Assembly (NCBI GenBank): GCA_030063045.1
Contig: JAQSEB010000144.1
Coordinates: 558,001 to 622,000 of the forward strand
Length of the DNA stretch: 64,000 bases
Direction: 5' to 3'
DNA from: Pratylenchus scribneri
Lineage: Eukaryota > Nematoda > Chromadorea > Rhabditida > Pratylenchidae
Shown here: one piece after another, positions 10,153 through 22,413 of the stretch
How positions within the stretch are numbered: position 1 is the first letter of the stretch
Layout of the letters: each line of letters begins with the position of its first letter
Position numbers and translations under genes: made by a program
The notes under the pieces: model-generated
What the model saw: the letters and a program-made list of their open reading frames with translations, nothing else
Database searches by the model: none
What the model was told of the DNA's origin: nothing

Positions 10153-10503
10153 ATGATAACTTTTAATAAAATAAAAATATATTCAATTATTATTAAAACA
10201 ATTTTTTTCATATTGAAAGGCTCTTTTATTTACACGGAACAACTGCTGAAATCACTTTTGCTTATGGCCATTGTGTATTTATTGGGATATATACTCTCAA
10301 TGATATTTTATATTGTCCTGATATTTGATGCAGATTTTGCATTTTTTTATTTTCAATTTTGCTTCTATATTATAATTTTAATGTTCTCAGTCAATCCAAT
10401 TTTGCTCTATTTTTCCAGGTGTAATTTCAATATAAATATTAATTTAATTGTTTTGTTTTTTAGTTCGGATTATAAAGATGCATATCGACGAACATTTTTT
10501 TGA
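10153..10503 (+). pseudogene. Nematode serpentine (7TM) receptor, C-terminal fragment
   Basis: Two exons (up to 10418, then 10464-10503) encode two hydrophobic helices and a short tail. The first helix is LLKSLLLMAIVYLLGYILSM. The second ends SVNPILLYFS and splices to SDYKDAYRRTFF and a stop. The NP-x-x-Y-like end of helix 7 followed by a YKDAYRR tail is typical of nematode chemoreceptor-type GPCRs. Helices 1-5 are not found upstream, so this is a remnant or the end of a gene whose other exons are unrecognisable. The first 20 residues of the open frame are probably intron or leader; GCTCTTTTATTTACACGG near 10221 may be the true exon start. Confidence 0.5.
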
Positions 10504-11002
10504 AAAAATTTCATAACTGTGCAGAAAAATGACAATTAATATCCGCTTTATTCCATGGATGAAACAAGAATGCATAAAAACAGTTGAATAATATTAATAT
10601 ACATACATTGATAATTTTGAATGAAAAAATTGCTTGAATAAAATTTGATATTCGTTGCATTAATAATCACATAATTATATCAATAAATTGCAATTTTGAA
10701 TTCTACACAATTTAAAGTATTTTTAAGGGAAGGGTTCAATTAGGGTCGGAACAAAGGAAGTTATTGGAATGGCAATGGCAGCGAGCAAAAATTTAAAAAA
10801 TACAAACACATTATAAATAGAAAATATTATCGGATCATTTTTATTGTAAAATGAAAAATGCAAATAGTTTATAAAAAAACAATATTTTCAAATTTGTTTA
10901 CGATTGAATGAATGCATAATGTAAATGTGAAAATATAGAGTAACAGCATAATAATAAAAATGATGAATGAATTATTCAATAAACATTGACAAAAATTGTA
11001 AT

Positions 11003-14000
11003 TTATTTCTTCTTTTTTGGAACAAACTTTGGTGGCGTTGCCATTTCAGGAGCTGGCTCAGTCTGACATTCTTCTTTAATTGTAACATTCCCATCCAAAT
11101 CAACATGAATTCCCAGCAGAAGATAATAATCCGTGCTCGAATTGGGACTGAATGAATTGAAAAATAAATTTATTTTTAATTATTTAAATTAATTTTATAT
11201 ATGTATTTTTGAGAGGAAAAAATTCGATTTTTTTTATTTATTTAATAGTTCAAGTTAAATTTTATTTTAATTTATATATGCATTCCACAGAAAGTAATAT
11301 TGATTACTTATTCGGCAATCCTAAAGAATCTGGGTCCCAAAATTATTTTTCATTTTTTTCCTCAAAATATGTTTTTTAGGTATAATCGAAATCGTAAAAT
11401 ACGAATCTGACATCCTTTTTGCCATATCTTGCCATCTTGGTAAGATAATGCCGATTTTTAACAAGAAAAAGCAAAGGGGGGACCAAGGGCATTTTCGCTG
11501 AAAATTTTTATATGGCCAATATATAGCTCAATCGACGCAGTTCGATGAGAGGAATCGAATGGTATCACTTTTATAGGGTATATTTAATTACTGGCAAGTT
11601 AGAGGTCTAAATCCCTTACCAAGACAAATATTTCTTTTGGTCATAACTTGCTTTTATTAAAATATTACCTTATAAAAGTGGTACCATTCAATTCCTCTCA
11701 TCGAACTGCGTCGATTGAGCTATATATTGGCCATATAAAAATTTTCAGCAAAAATGCCCTTGGTCCCCCCTTTGCTTTTTCTTGGTAAAAGTCGGCAGTA
11801 TTTTACCAACGTGGTAAGATATCAAAAAATTAACATCAATTTTGAATTCTACGGCCCGATTACCTTTAAAAATGAATTTTTAGGCAAAAAAAAATTTAAA
11901 AAATTTAGGGACCCAGATTCTTTAGGATTGCCACTTATTCTGATTTCTAAGTTCATTTCAGAAAGTATTTCTTTGTTCAATCCGGAAATTAATAAATATT
12001 GCACATTTTCAAATATTTTAATATTAAAAATATATTATTTAATTTGACAAAATTATTGAAAATGACGTTAAGATTTTAAAGGCTTTTATCCTAGAATCCC
12101 AAACCATATTCCCAAAATGATTGATATCGTACTAGAGAGTAGAGACGCATCTTTTGATAATGATTTTGATTAGGTATAGATCAAACTAATGCAGAAGTAT
12201 TTTTGGAACCATTACTGAGAAAGACGGTCCAAACGGTTTAATACCCTTAAATTTTGAACAAAGCATAACAAATTAAATAGAAGCATGTTGATGCGATCTA
12301 TCGATTGGGTACATGAATCTAGGACAAACCATTGAACCGATATAAGATTTTTTTGATCTTTATTAATATTTTTCGCCATATTCAATGTTTTTTTTTCGTC
12401 AAATTAAAAACTACCTCATTTTATTTTAATATTTTAAAAAATTTTAAATTTAGAAAATAAAATAATAAATTATTATTTTTTACCTATTGAACAGTTTGAA
12501 TCGATAATATTTTGCTTCCAACAATGCATGATCCGCGTCCCCATTATTGTGGAATTTCAGCTCAACAATTACCATTGATTTGAGAAAATTGAATGCCAAA
12601 TCGGGACGCATTTCCTTTTCTTCCTCATTTGTGAATGATTTATCATGAATCAAACATTTGTCATTATTTGAGAAAATCCGCGTGCCCATATAAGTCATCA
12701 TCGCATGGGCATATGACTCATTTGGGATTTTGTTCTGGTATAATTGGTCCCGCACACCCTTATGTTGCGAAAATGCTTGAAAAGCCTCCCTGAATTTATT
12801 TATTTGGATTAAAAATAGAATAATCGTAAAATGACTAAAAACTACGTTTCTTACACTTTCAAAAATATTTTAAAAATATTAAATAATTTGAAAAAATTTT
12901 TAAATGATACTTTCCCATGCAGAAAAGTCTCATCTTTTTAGTATAAAAATTAGAAAATTGATTCGGATTAGAACATTTATTGTAAATAGAAATCGCAATT
13001 TTTTTACGCCAACGAGTTGCCTAATTTATATAAAAATGGCTTAATTGAAAAATTCTTAATTTTTTCCCAATTTAAAATATCATAATATTTTTTAGAGCTA
13101 TAAATATTTAATTTTATACAAAAAATTACTTCAAATTGTCCGTGATCATTCTCTTTTCTTCTTCCTGCATTATAACCAATTTCACAAATTGATGGGTGAC
13201 AGCATTTGCCAAATTCGCATCAAAAGCATATTTTTGTTCATAATAAACCATCAATTGACGTCGGAGAAACATCCTAAATAATTAATTTCCCTTTATCATA
13301 TTTTTGTTACATAAAAGTTGGAAATTTGCAAAAAAAAATGGGGGAATAATGATCTCCCGTAAAGAGTCGTCTCACTAAACATTTACCAAATTTCCAGGTT
13401 TTGTCGTAATATTTTAAAACATTATATAATTTAATTTTAAAATTAAAAATTTTAGTTAAATATCTCTATCATATTTTTATTATTCTCTAAGCTATAAAAA
13501 TAAAATTTCGTAAAAAAACATTTTATAATTCACTAAAAATATGGTAAACCAAGTGGATTTAAAGGTATCATAAATAATTGCCTATTTAAAAAAAATATTT
13601 TTGCTTTTGCTCTTTGCTTTACCCACCTCGATTCAATATTCGGGACAATAGCAACCGAATCTTTGAAGTTGATGTAACCCATATGAAAAAGGAAGGAGAA
13701 TAACAAATTGATGGCATCCGGTTTTGGATCAACATGTTCACCGCACAGTGACTCCAATTCTTCATAAGATTCCAAGGTGAATTCTTGTTCGAGTGAAAAA
13801 CCTTGTAAATCTTCTGGCTTTTTTGGATCAATCAATTTTTCCAACTGAAAATAGTATATGGAAAAAGAATGATTTTGCGATTTAATTATTCCAATAGTTA
13901 TTAATATTTTTGAAGATAATTTTTAGAGGACAATAATACAGTGGCAAGATGTATTTTTTTAATATGTTTATTTTATAATTTATATGCTCTATTTTTACCC

Positions 14001-17000
14001 TGGTTGCGCCCCATAATTCTTTGGCGGCACATTATTTTTTTCCCATATCAGGCCTTTTTTTTTATTAAATTTTTGATTCCAGAAAATCTTTCTTTTATGA
14101 TATAAAAATATTTGCTAACAATTTTTAATCATTTTTGTTTTTCGTTTAACGGGAAGTCTTTATTTATTTTGATCCAAAATGTTTATTTTCATGGCCATGA
14201 ACTTAAATTTAATCTAATAACCATGCAATAATATTTATCGTTGAGAATATTTTTAGAAATAATTAAAATGTCTACCTTTGGAGCAATCTCCTCCCTCTTC
14301 AATGCTCCTTGCACATATTTAATCGTAGCATTTCCCTGCGCCCAATAACATTGCAATGCATTAATTCCTAACGCTTCATATTCTGCCAAAAAACAGCTCA
14401 TCGAATAAGGATTGTAGAAAAATTCACTCTTATCATTTGCGTCAAAAGTGAATCCTGTACGCAAAAATGGATAATTAAATTCACAGAGCATCAACCCTTT
14501 AATTACCATTGTACCACTTTTTGGCCAATTCCAAATGTTCCTCGTTGATTGTTATTCCGAATTGGGTTGCCATCTTTTCGCGCAAATCATTCACCAATGC
14601 CTCACTGAATCCGAAAAAGCGAGAAAAACTATTTGAATTGGCCAAATTGCATTCTTTAAATGTGAGATCGGATCTTGTATCGGATTTCGGATCGGGTCCC
14701 GTGACTTTGACACGCATTATCCCAGCGACAACTCCTTTGTAAATATACTCATTTGTTTTGAATGTTTTCCACAAAAAATCATTGTGAAATTTCATGATTT
14801 CTGAACGTTCAGTGTCGGAAATTGCCTTGGTTTTGCTAATGACGTTCATTGGCATGTCATACTCATCGATCAAAATCAAAACATCCTCGCCTAAAAGGAA
14901 GTTTTCATGAACAAAAATTATTTAAATTTTTGTAAAATCCTTTTTAATTCTATGGTGATTTGATTAAAATTAACTATCAATTTTTGATCATAATTTTTAT
15001 CCCAATATTTAACAATAATTTGAGAAAATAAAATTAGAACTGAGAACATAAGTTCATTTATCATTTATTTGAAATTCTTATCATCAGTTTTTTTAACAAA
15101 AATTCTCACGAAAAAATTACTAAAAATTATTTAATAGTTTAAACCACGCACCATGGAATCTTTGCAACATTTTTGAGAGCCTTTTAATTGAATTTGCCAG
15201 TTGTTCATCGCTCAAAGTTTTTGTTTCCGATTCTAGAACATCATCAAAAAATTTATTGTCCAACCGATTGCCACGACCGAGATTTTCTAAATTTAAAAGC
15301 AAATATAATTTATATGGGGTTTTACTTCATGATTAATTTGGTGCTTTTTTGAAGTAAATTTATTAGACTCAAAAAAAGTTCTATAATAAAACTTTGGTAA
15401 AATTGGATCATAGGGCCCAGACTTAAAATCATTCAAATGATATTATAGCATTCGAAAGAGCTCGAAGAGCTGAGTCAGAAAAATTAAGAATTTTTGACTC
15501 GCTCGCTTTTTGGGCCAAGTTATGACCATTTATATCTTTCGCTGGAATGTGTTGGAACTGCGGAGGTAATGTAAGAGTGGACTCCGGAGTGTGCGTAGCC
15601 GAAGCGCGGGAACTGGACGAGCGAATCGAGCCAAGAGCTCATCTGGTCGCGCAGATGCGGAGCACACGGAGGAGTCCACACTAAAATGCCCACCGCCCAG
15701 TTCCAATCCGTATTTCTTTTGCGCGACTGTAACTTTCTTATTTTTGGTTTTATGCGAAACCGATGGCAGATTCGAGTTCTACTCATCGAGACGATTGATT
15801 TATGATATGACTAAAAATTTTTTTTTGAAAATTTTCGACTCAAAGGAGGGACCCTCTCTTTTGTGATTTTCATATGGCCATAACTTGGCCCAAAATGCGA
15901 GCGAGTCAAATTTCTTACTTTTTCGGATTCTGTTCATCGAGCTCTTTCGAATGGTATAATATCATTTGCATGATTTCGAGTCTGGGCCCTATGATCATAT
16001 TTTTCGAAAACTTTTTTTTTTGGTTAGTGATGAGGAACTATTCAATAGCCCACAAAAAAGCTGTAATCAATATTTTAAATCACTTAAATTGGCCCATGAC
16101 CACTGAGTTATAGGCCTAAAAACCTTATGGCCACAAAAATGGCCATAAATTCAACAACATTAGGGCCAAGCCCCTAACTCATAAATATCCTTAACCCTAG
16201 CTCTTACTTAGAATCCATGCCGTCTCTTAATTCTTAAGCCAAAAAAAGCACCAGATTTACTAGTAAGTTTTTCCCAATATTATATATGAATATTAAAATA
16301 TATTTTTTTATAATTGTATTTTCAAAATCATTATAAAATTCATTTTTGAAAATAAAAAGTTATTTTTTAGACATGACCATTGTTGACCAAATATGAAAAT
16401 GAAATATGATAGGTATGTATATGTAAATCATCAAAAGGCCTCTTCTTCATGCAGAAAAGATAGATTCACTTCAATTGATGAAGGAGGCAATTTTTTTGCC
16501 AAACCAACCCAAATTAAAATCCAAATTTTCCCTATATTTTGAGATGAAGAGATAATTCACAAACCTTGAAGATAAATGAACTTTTCATAGGCTTCTCGAA
16601 TGGTCGTTGTAAATTGTTCCTTGAATTTAACAAAAGTTGTTCCAGTGACGCCATGGAGTGACAAATAAATTGTTGGGTGTTGGCCAAATCTTTCCGAAAC
16701 TGAAATTTATTAAGAAATTTAAAAATATTCCAAATAAAACATTAAAATATTTTATTTAAGAATATTTAACTATATATTCAATAAGAATTTTTCATTTCGA
16801 AAAAGAAATAATTATGTAAAATATTAGTAATAAATAAAACATCAAATTTTTATTAAACAAAATATTATATTTTGCTATATTTCGAGGCTGAAAAATTTTA
16901 TGCATGGTATTTTTTGTCAAAAACCGTAAAAGCAACTCAATTGTAATTTCTTATTGATCTTCCATTTGTAAGCACCAAAAATGTTCGAGTTTGGCTGTTT

Positions 17001-17947
17001 ATTTCAAATAACAAAAATTGCAATTTATTATCGGTCCCAGAAAATCGGTATGCTCCCCCTATTTTATTGTTTCCATAATTTTGAGTTATAATTTTAATGA
17101 ATGCATTTATCATAATATTCAATTCCGATAAAATTACTGAAAATGCTGAAAAGAATGCTGAAAATGCCGAAAATTTTATAACGGTTTAGTGGCTCGCTAA
17201 ACCCTCAATACCTATACCCAATCGAAGAATTCGTTAAGACTCATCGGATGGTATATAATTTGCCGAGTTTTGGCCAAAAATTAAATGTGCTAGACCTTCG
17301 TTCAAAACTATTTTAAAATTGATTAAACCCAAGCGAAATTCTTATCAATCGAAACATCTCGTCGAGTTCTATCGAATAAGCACATTGTTTAGTGGTCGAG
17401 GATAAATTTCTAAATAGTTATAAAACGGTACACACTACACAATTTTCGGCATTCTTTTCAGCTTTTTTTGTAATTTTTTGGCATTTTAAATATTTTCCTA
17501 TGTTATTGTGAAAATAAAGCAAACCAAAATTTGTATCTTCAAAAATGAGCGAATCCTTGAACAATACGTAATTTTTTGATTTCTCCGGCTTTTCATATTT
17601 CTCTCCATCTGGCATTTCGAAAAATGCCTTGGCCATTGTCAACAACATTGTTTTGCCCATCCTTCGCGGCAATGTAATCCGAATAAATTGGGTGCTTTCG
17701 CACAATTCTCTGAGAAATGGCGTTTTATCTGCAATCATTTTCCCATCCATGCAAAGTTTTTGATATGTAGCTGCATTGCAATTTATGAGTGGAATGGATT
17801 TTTTTGGTGCCAATGTTAATTGGGCCCGAGAAGATCGAAGCGGAGTACCTCTCGCAAACTAAATTAATTATAAATTAATCATTTGCTTTAATTTTTAATT
17901 TATTCTACCACAATATTCTGCTCCGTTTTGTTTTCACTATTCGCCAT
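11003..17947 (-). CDS. AAA-ATPase-like / PD-(D/E)XK nuclease family protein
   Basis: Ten exons: 17947-17909, 17858-17525, 16699-16565, 15286-15152, 14890-14507, 14454-14276, 13844-13627, 13273-13130, 12789-12484, 11147-11003. All phases match, giving 672 aa. The N-terminal half is the AAA-ATPase-like domain (DUF1703 type): P-loop LPRRMGKT with K82, Walker B LILIDEYDMP with D223, and the family signatures WYNGFTF and FFYNPYS, both created or framed by splicing. The C-terminal half is the PD-(D/E)XK nuclease-like domain with RPDLAF (D586) and IVELKF (E599-x-K601). The tail is Lys-rich. This architecture is common in bacteria and some fungi and patchy in nematodes, so ancient horizontal acquisition followed by intron gain is a reasonable inference. 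Function is unproven. Several large introns hold hairpin elements. Confidence 0.85.
11314..11932. repeat. Hairpin (MITE-like) element in the last intron of the AAA-ATPase-like gene
   Basis: Left end GGCAATCCTAAAGAATCTGG is repeated inverted at the right end near 11910-11932. The arms continue inward for about 250 nt with few mismatches (AGCAAAGGGGGGACCAAGGG against its complement near 11755-11775). A core, AGCTCAATCGACGCAGTTCG then ATGAGAGGAATCGAATGGTA, sits in each arm. No coding capacity. Confidence 0.85.
12100..12360. repeat. Degenerate copy of the interspersed hairpin family
   Basis: It carries weakened versions of the family features: TCCTAGAATCCCAAACCATA at one side, AATCTAGGACAAACCATTGA at the other, and GAGACGCATC / GATGCGATCTATCGATTGG in the middle. 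It lies in the same intron as the hairpin at 11314. Confidence 0.5.
15341..16252. repeat. Nested double hairpin element in intron 3 of the AAA-ATPase-like gene
   Basis: Outer ends are GGTGCTTTTTT and AAAAAAAGCACC. Inside, long arms pair: GATCATAGGGCCCAGACT with AGTCTGGGCCCTATGATC, and CTCGCTCGCTTTTTGGGCC with GGCCCAAAATGCGAGCGAG. The loop holds a second, GC-richer inverted repeat (TGTGGACTCC.. / GGAGTCCACA) at about 15570-15690. Core motifs ATTCGAAAGAGCTCGAAGAG and CATCGAGCTCTTTCGAATGG resemble those of the other hairpins here. Confidence 0.8.
17140..17470. repeat. Interspersed hairpin element in intron 2 of the AAA-ATPase-like gene
   Basis: Left AATGCTGAAAAGAATGCTGA and right CGGCATTCTTTTCAGC are inverted partners, as are TTATAACGGTTTAGTGG and TAGTTATAAAACGGT-side sequences. 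The centre contains CGTTAAGACTCATCGGATGG and CATCTCGTCGAGTTCTATCG,versions of the shared core. The element ends inside or next to the donor side of exon 2. Confidence 0.65.
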
Positions 17948-20900
17948 TTTATTGCCAAATTATGTTCTTATTTGAAGCTAATTTTTTGGTTTTGATTTAC
18001 TGCAAATGAAAAAAATTTTATAAGGAATTTTTATGAAAAGAAAAGAGGGAAGTGGTGGCGGGTGGGATGAATAAAATGAAGAATAACTAAATAGGTACTT
18101 ATCATTATCATTCCAGCAGTTATACAAATTTTACCGAAAAAACTCTTGTTGTGATAGAGTTTTTCGACATTTTAATATATGCGGATAATTGTGGACCAAA
18201 CGCAAAACGGCCTACTTAGTGCAATTGTGGCGCAATCGCAATGCTGCTTGATCAATTTATTATCCAATTTATTGGACATTAGTTTTAGAAACATTATTTT
18301 TTTTAATTTTAGCAAAAATTTGTTAAAAACTATAAATATAAATTTGGAGAGGTCGGTAGAGGAGGGTTGTGTCAATTTGTCGGTGACAATGAGCTTTCAT
18401 CAAATGTTTATTGGCCATTCCGGATTGGTTTCTTCTTCATCATTGATTTAAGGATAGTATTTAATTTGAAGAGAAAATCATTGAAATTGCAGAAAAGAGT
18501 ATTGAAAATGCAGAAAAGTTTATAGCGGTTTAGTGGTTTGTCCTAGACTCCCAAACCTTATATCCAATTGATAGATGATATATCTCGTAAAGACGCGTCG
18601 AATGGTATATAATTTGTCGTGTTTGATCAAAAATTAAGGGTTTTAAAGTTTAAACCACTTAATTCATCATATAGGGTTTGATCTAAAACCAATTAAACCA
18701 TGACAAATTATAAATAATTGATGCGTCTTGATCAGCTCTATCTAATGGTATTGGTTTGCGAATTTTGGACAAACCATTAAACCATTATAATCTTTTCTGC
18801 TTTTCAATAATCTTTTCTGCAATTTCAATGCTTTTTTTCTGCAAATTAAATAATTCTCTTGATTTAATTAGTGTTAAGACCAAACTAATTGCAAAGAGAA
18901 TTTTTAATCGGCGGGTTCAATAATCGTGTTTTTGGCTTTTGGGTAATGCGAATTTAATATCAAGAGAAAATGTATTTTGTAGAAAGTGTTATCCTTTGAC
19001 CAAAATGATGGATTTTTTTGCAAAACTTTATAACTTTTAATGTGATTCCAGATCACATAAAAAATAAACCTTTTATTACATTGCATAAATAAAGAGCTCA
19101 TTGAAATGCATTAAATGGCAAATAGACAGTTGTCGGGGTTTTTATCAGAATTTAAATCAAAATCTTTTCCCGACAATATTTAAGCAAATTGATCTTTGTG
19201 AGATTATATCGCCATTCCTTTAAGTTTTAATATGCCCGTTTTATGGAAATAATTTTAATTCCGCCTTTTTTATGGAAATAATTTTAATTCCGCCTGTTTT
19301 ATGGAAATAATTTGCCTCTTTTATGGAAAATATTAATTAAGATTGCATGTGGATTTCTCAATTTTTTCTGGGTAAAGTTGGCAGTTTATTATAAATTTTA
19401 TAATAAAAAAATAAGCCGGCAGATTAATTCTCAAAATCTTGGAAATCATAGAGAGCAAGCAATTTATGAAAAAATAATTGGGGAATGGGGACCCCAATTC
19501 ATAACACAAAATGGGAATAAATAAAAATGATGATCGCGAATTTGGCTGCCCGTGTTTGGAAAAAAATGTTTATTTTTGAAGTGAATAGATGGAATTTAAA
19601 AGGGCAATATCGATATCGATTGGATGTGAGTGAGGGAAGTCGAAGAAGGAATGGCGAACAAAGAATAAATTGAAAGTGAAAAGAAGGATGATTTTTTGAG
19701 GGGGAGGCGAGGGTCATTCGCCTTATGAGAAGGTAAAAATAAAAAGATAACAACAGCAGCAGAGATAGATGAAAGGAATGGACAATGGGCAGACAATCGG
19801 AGCTTAAAAATGTAAAATATATTCAGCGAGCGATTTACCAATTGTGAGCAAATGTGACTTTACCTTTCCTTTACTCTTCACCAATTGCCTAAGGCCATAA
19901 GGAAATAGAAAAAACCAAAATTTTAATTAAATTTTGAAGGATGAATTAATTTGTTGATATTTTGTAAATTATTTGAAGGATGAATTAATTTGTTGATATT
20001 TTGTAAATTAGAATTTTTAATATTCATTTCCTTTCAAATATATTATTAAAATTTTACATAAAAAGTTTTATATTGTATAAAAAATGCCATATTATAATTA
20101 GTCAACAACTGATTTATTCAATCTATAGACTAGGCGGACTTGAATAAATGTCCTCCTGCTGGCGGTTCAATTGTCCGTTCAATATTTTTGATGATTTTAT
20201 TTTATAATTCATTTTAAAATTAGATTTAAACAATTTTAACTATGTTTTTATTATCTCAGATAAATAGAAGAATAATACCAAAAGAGTAAATTTAAAAGTT
20301 TAAATATCACCAAGTTGGCCTAGACGAACGAACTTTTTGTTGTAAAAATTCCAAAATTGGCGTCAAAAAAGATCAAAATTTTCAATTTCATAATTGAATT
20401 GAACTTTTTAGTTCTATTGATCTAAATATTATTCATCTACCTATTTTTATGAAAAAGGCAAGTTTTGAAAGTAATTTTTGAGGGGGAAAATAAATTTATA
20501 TTTTTCATTCATAAATTTTATGTCCTATCACCATAGGTCATATATTTAATATCCCATAAATATTTTTTAAATATCAACAAAAAATAAATAAAGGGAGACA
20601 CCCTCTCTGATTGGACCCCGGAGGATTATTAAATGAAGTTGAAAAAAATTCACTCAATAAATCTTAAAAAATTAATTAAATTTGCTCACGAACAAAGTGT
20701 AGCCTTAATTTATAGCTTCCCGGATTTATTATTTTTATGAAAAATTAAATTTTAAAAATACTATCAATATTTTATAATTTTATTTTTTCAACTTTCAAAC
20801 AAAATTCTTATTAAAAATCTCTTTAAATTATTATAATTTGGTGGATATTAATTAAATTACAATATTTCCTTGATTAAATTTAAATAAAAATTATTTTTAT

Positions 20901-20967
20901 TTATCCAAGCACATGACAAACATTAATTTTTTGAAATCATTTAAAAATAATTTATAATAATTTTTAG
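17948..20967. other. Gene-poor 3-kb stretch with repeats
   Basis: No convincing gene is seen. It holds a hairpin family copy at about 18490-18830 (ends TTGCAGAAAAGAGTATTGAA and CTTTTCAATAATCTTTTCTGC; core AAAGACGCGTCGAATGGTAT and TTGATGCGTCTTGATCAGCT). Triplicated TTCCGCCT-TTTATGGAAATAAT units lie near 19250-19330, and a direct repeat of about 38 nt (GAAGGATGAATTAATTTGTTG) sits at 19935-20010. Open frames on both strands are short and lack codon structure. Confidence 0.5.
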
Positions 20968-21263
20968 CGAGTATATCCGCATGAATTCAATGTGTCATTT
21001 TTGCGACAATTGGATTTGTCAATTGTGGAGAAAAATTTTCAACAAATTTGGAACAATGTCAAGGAAAAATCGGTTTCTAATTTTTTTAAATTAAAATTAA
21101 TTTATAACCCAAGTTGGACACAAAATTGCCAACAAAACGACCATATTTTGATGCCATCAATCAATACCATGAGGAAATATTTGATTATTTAAAATATCAA
21201 GGCTTGCAGAATATTAAAATTTGCCTAGCATATAGTCTATGCAAATTGCCAAAAGTAGAATAA
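20968..21263 (+). CDS. Two terminal exons of an unidentified gene (3' end)
   Basis: Exons 20968-21072 and 21114-21263 join in phase 0 through a 41-nt intron. They encode 84 residues: RVYPHEFNVSFLRQLDLSIV, then LDTKLPTKRPYFDAINQYHE, ending CKLPKVE and a stop. The amino-acid sequence is well balanced and less AT-driven than the surroundings, and a TTTTTAG acceptor precedes the first exon, so earlier exons are implied. None was found within the 2 kb upstream. No family is recognised. It could be the intact end of a gene with a long intron or a stranded fragment. Confidence 0.45.
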
Positions 21264-22413
21264 GCTTACCTTATAACGGAAAATAAATATTCAAAGCCAT
21301 TAATTAGCGAAGACAGATCGATGCGATTATTTGTCCGAAATGAAGCGTATTTTTATGAGAGGAAGATGGCTGCGTTTAATTTTATTTTTATCGAATATTA
21401 TAATTTACCGAAAATATTCATATTTATTTAAATTAAAAAATTATAAATATTCTTTATATCTCTTTTGGGTGTTTATTTTATAGGTTGGACTTATTACAAA
21501 TTTGCTTTTTATTTTTAATTTTAATAGGTATGAGAATAAACCATTTTGCATATTTATAGAGCTCATCGAGACGCGTTGTTTGATGTATAATTTGTAACGG
21601 TTTGTCCAAAATTCAAAGTGCTATACCGTTTAAATCCTATTTAGGTTTTTGGTTTATAACTCTTTTAGTTTTGAACCAAACCCAGATAAACTATATGTCA
21701 ATCGACGCGTCTCGATGAAATCTACAAATTTGCATAATAGTTTAATTGTCTAGGATCAAATACAAAAAGGTTATCATTAAAAAACTGATCTTTCGGCAAA
21801 ATAATGTGATTTTTCGGCAAAAGAATGTAAATTTTTCGGCAAAAAAATTGGCACCCTTTTCTAATCCCTCAAATTTCTTTTGTATATTTTTAACAATTTC
21901 CCAAATCATATGAAAATTTTTCCTGTATTTGCATAATTTGGTCCATAAAAATAATGTTTTTCACGCCTGTTTTGGCCCATTTAATTCCTCATGTTTTTCA
22001 ATAATTACAAATGTTTTGCAATAAATTTAATTCCGCCTGTTTTGGGCCATGGTGACAAATTTGAAAAGAAATAATGATGGATTTTGCAAAAAATGAATAT
22101 AATATTATTTTTATTTCTTTCTTTTTATCATAAATTTATATAATTGAATAAATATAAATAACTAATAGCATCTCTTAATTGATTCGTTTGGCGAAATTTT
22201 TGGACCCGAAATTTAACAAAAATTTTTCTACCCATTATCAACTAAAAATTCAATTTGATTAAAGATTCGATTATTTATTATTAATGAATTTATTTCAAAA
22301 TCAAATGAATTTTTAAATTAGGGTAGACAATGAAAATGTTTTATTTGAAAAATAAAAGGAATGAATGGAAATTTAATTCAAAATTTAGGCCATTCTTTTG
22401 CCTAATTCTCACT
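21264..22413. repeat. Gene-free stretch containing a hairpin family copy
   Basis: A hairpin copy occupies about 21545-21800: TAGAGCTCATCGAGACGCGT and AATCGACGCGTCTCGATGAA face each other around a GTTTAAATCCTATTTAGG centre, and TTTTTCGGCAAAA units flank the right side. Another dispersed repeat (TTCCGCCTGTTTTGGGCC) follows at about 21965-22045. No gene is seen. Confidence 0.55.

Noticed and set aside
15520..15866. Open frames of about 90 codons on both strands
   Set aside because: They lie entirely inside the nested hairpin element, and both strands are open because of the inverted repeat.
18172..18451. 90-codon plus-strand frame and its minus-strand partner
   Set aside because: No family, AT-driven composition, both strands open, next to a hairpin element.
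19499..19841. Minus-strand frames with hydrophobic start
   Set aside because: Ser/Phe/Leu-rich from GAAGGGAGG-type complement sequence; no exon signals or conserved motif.
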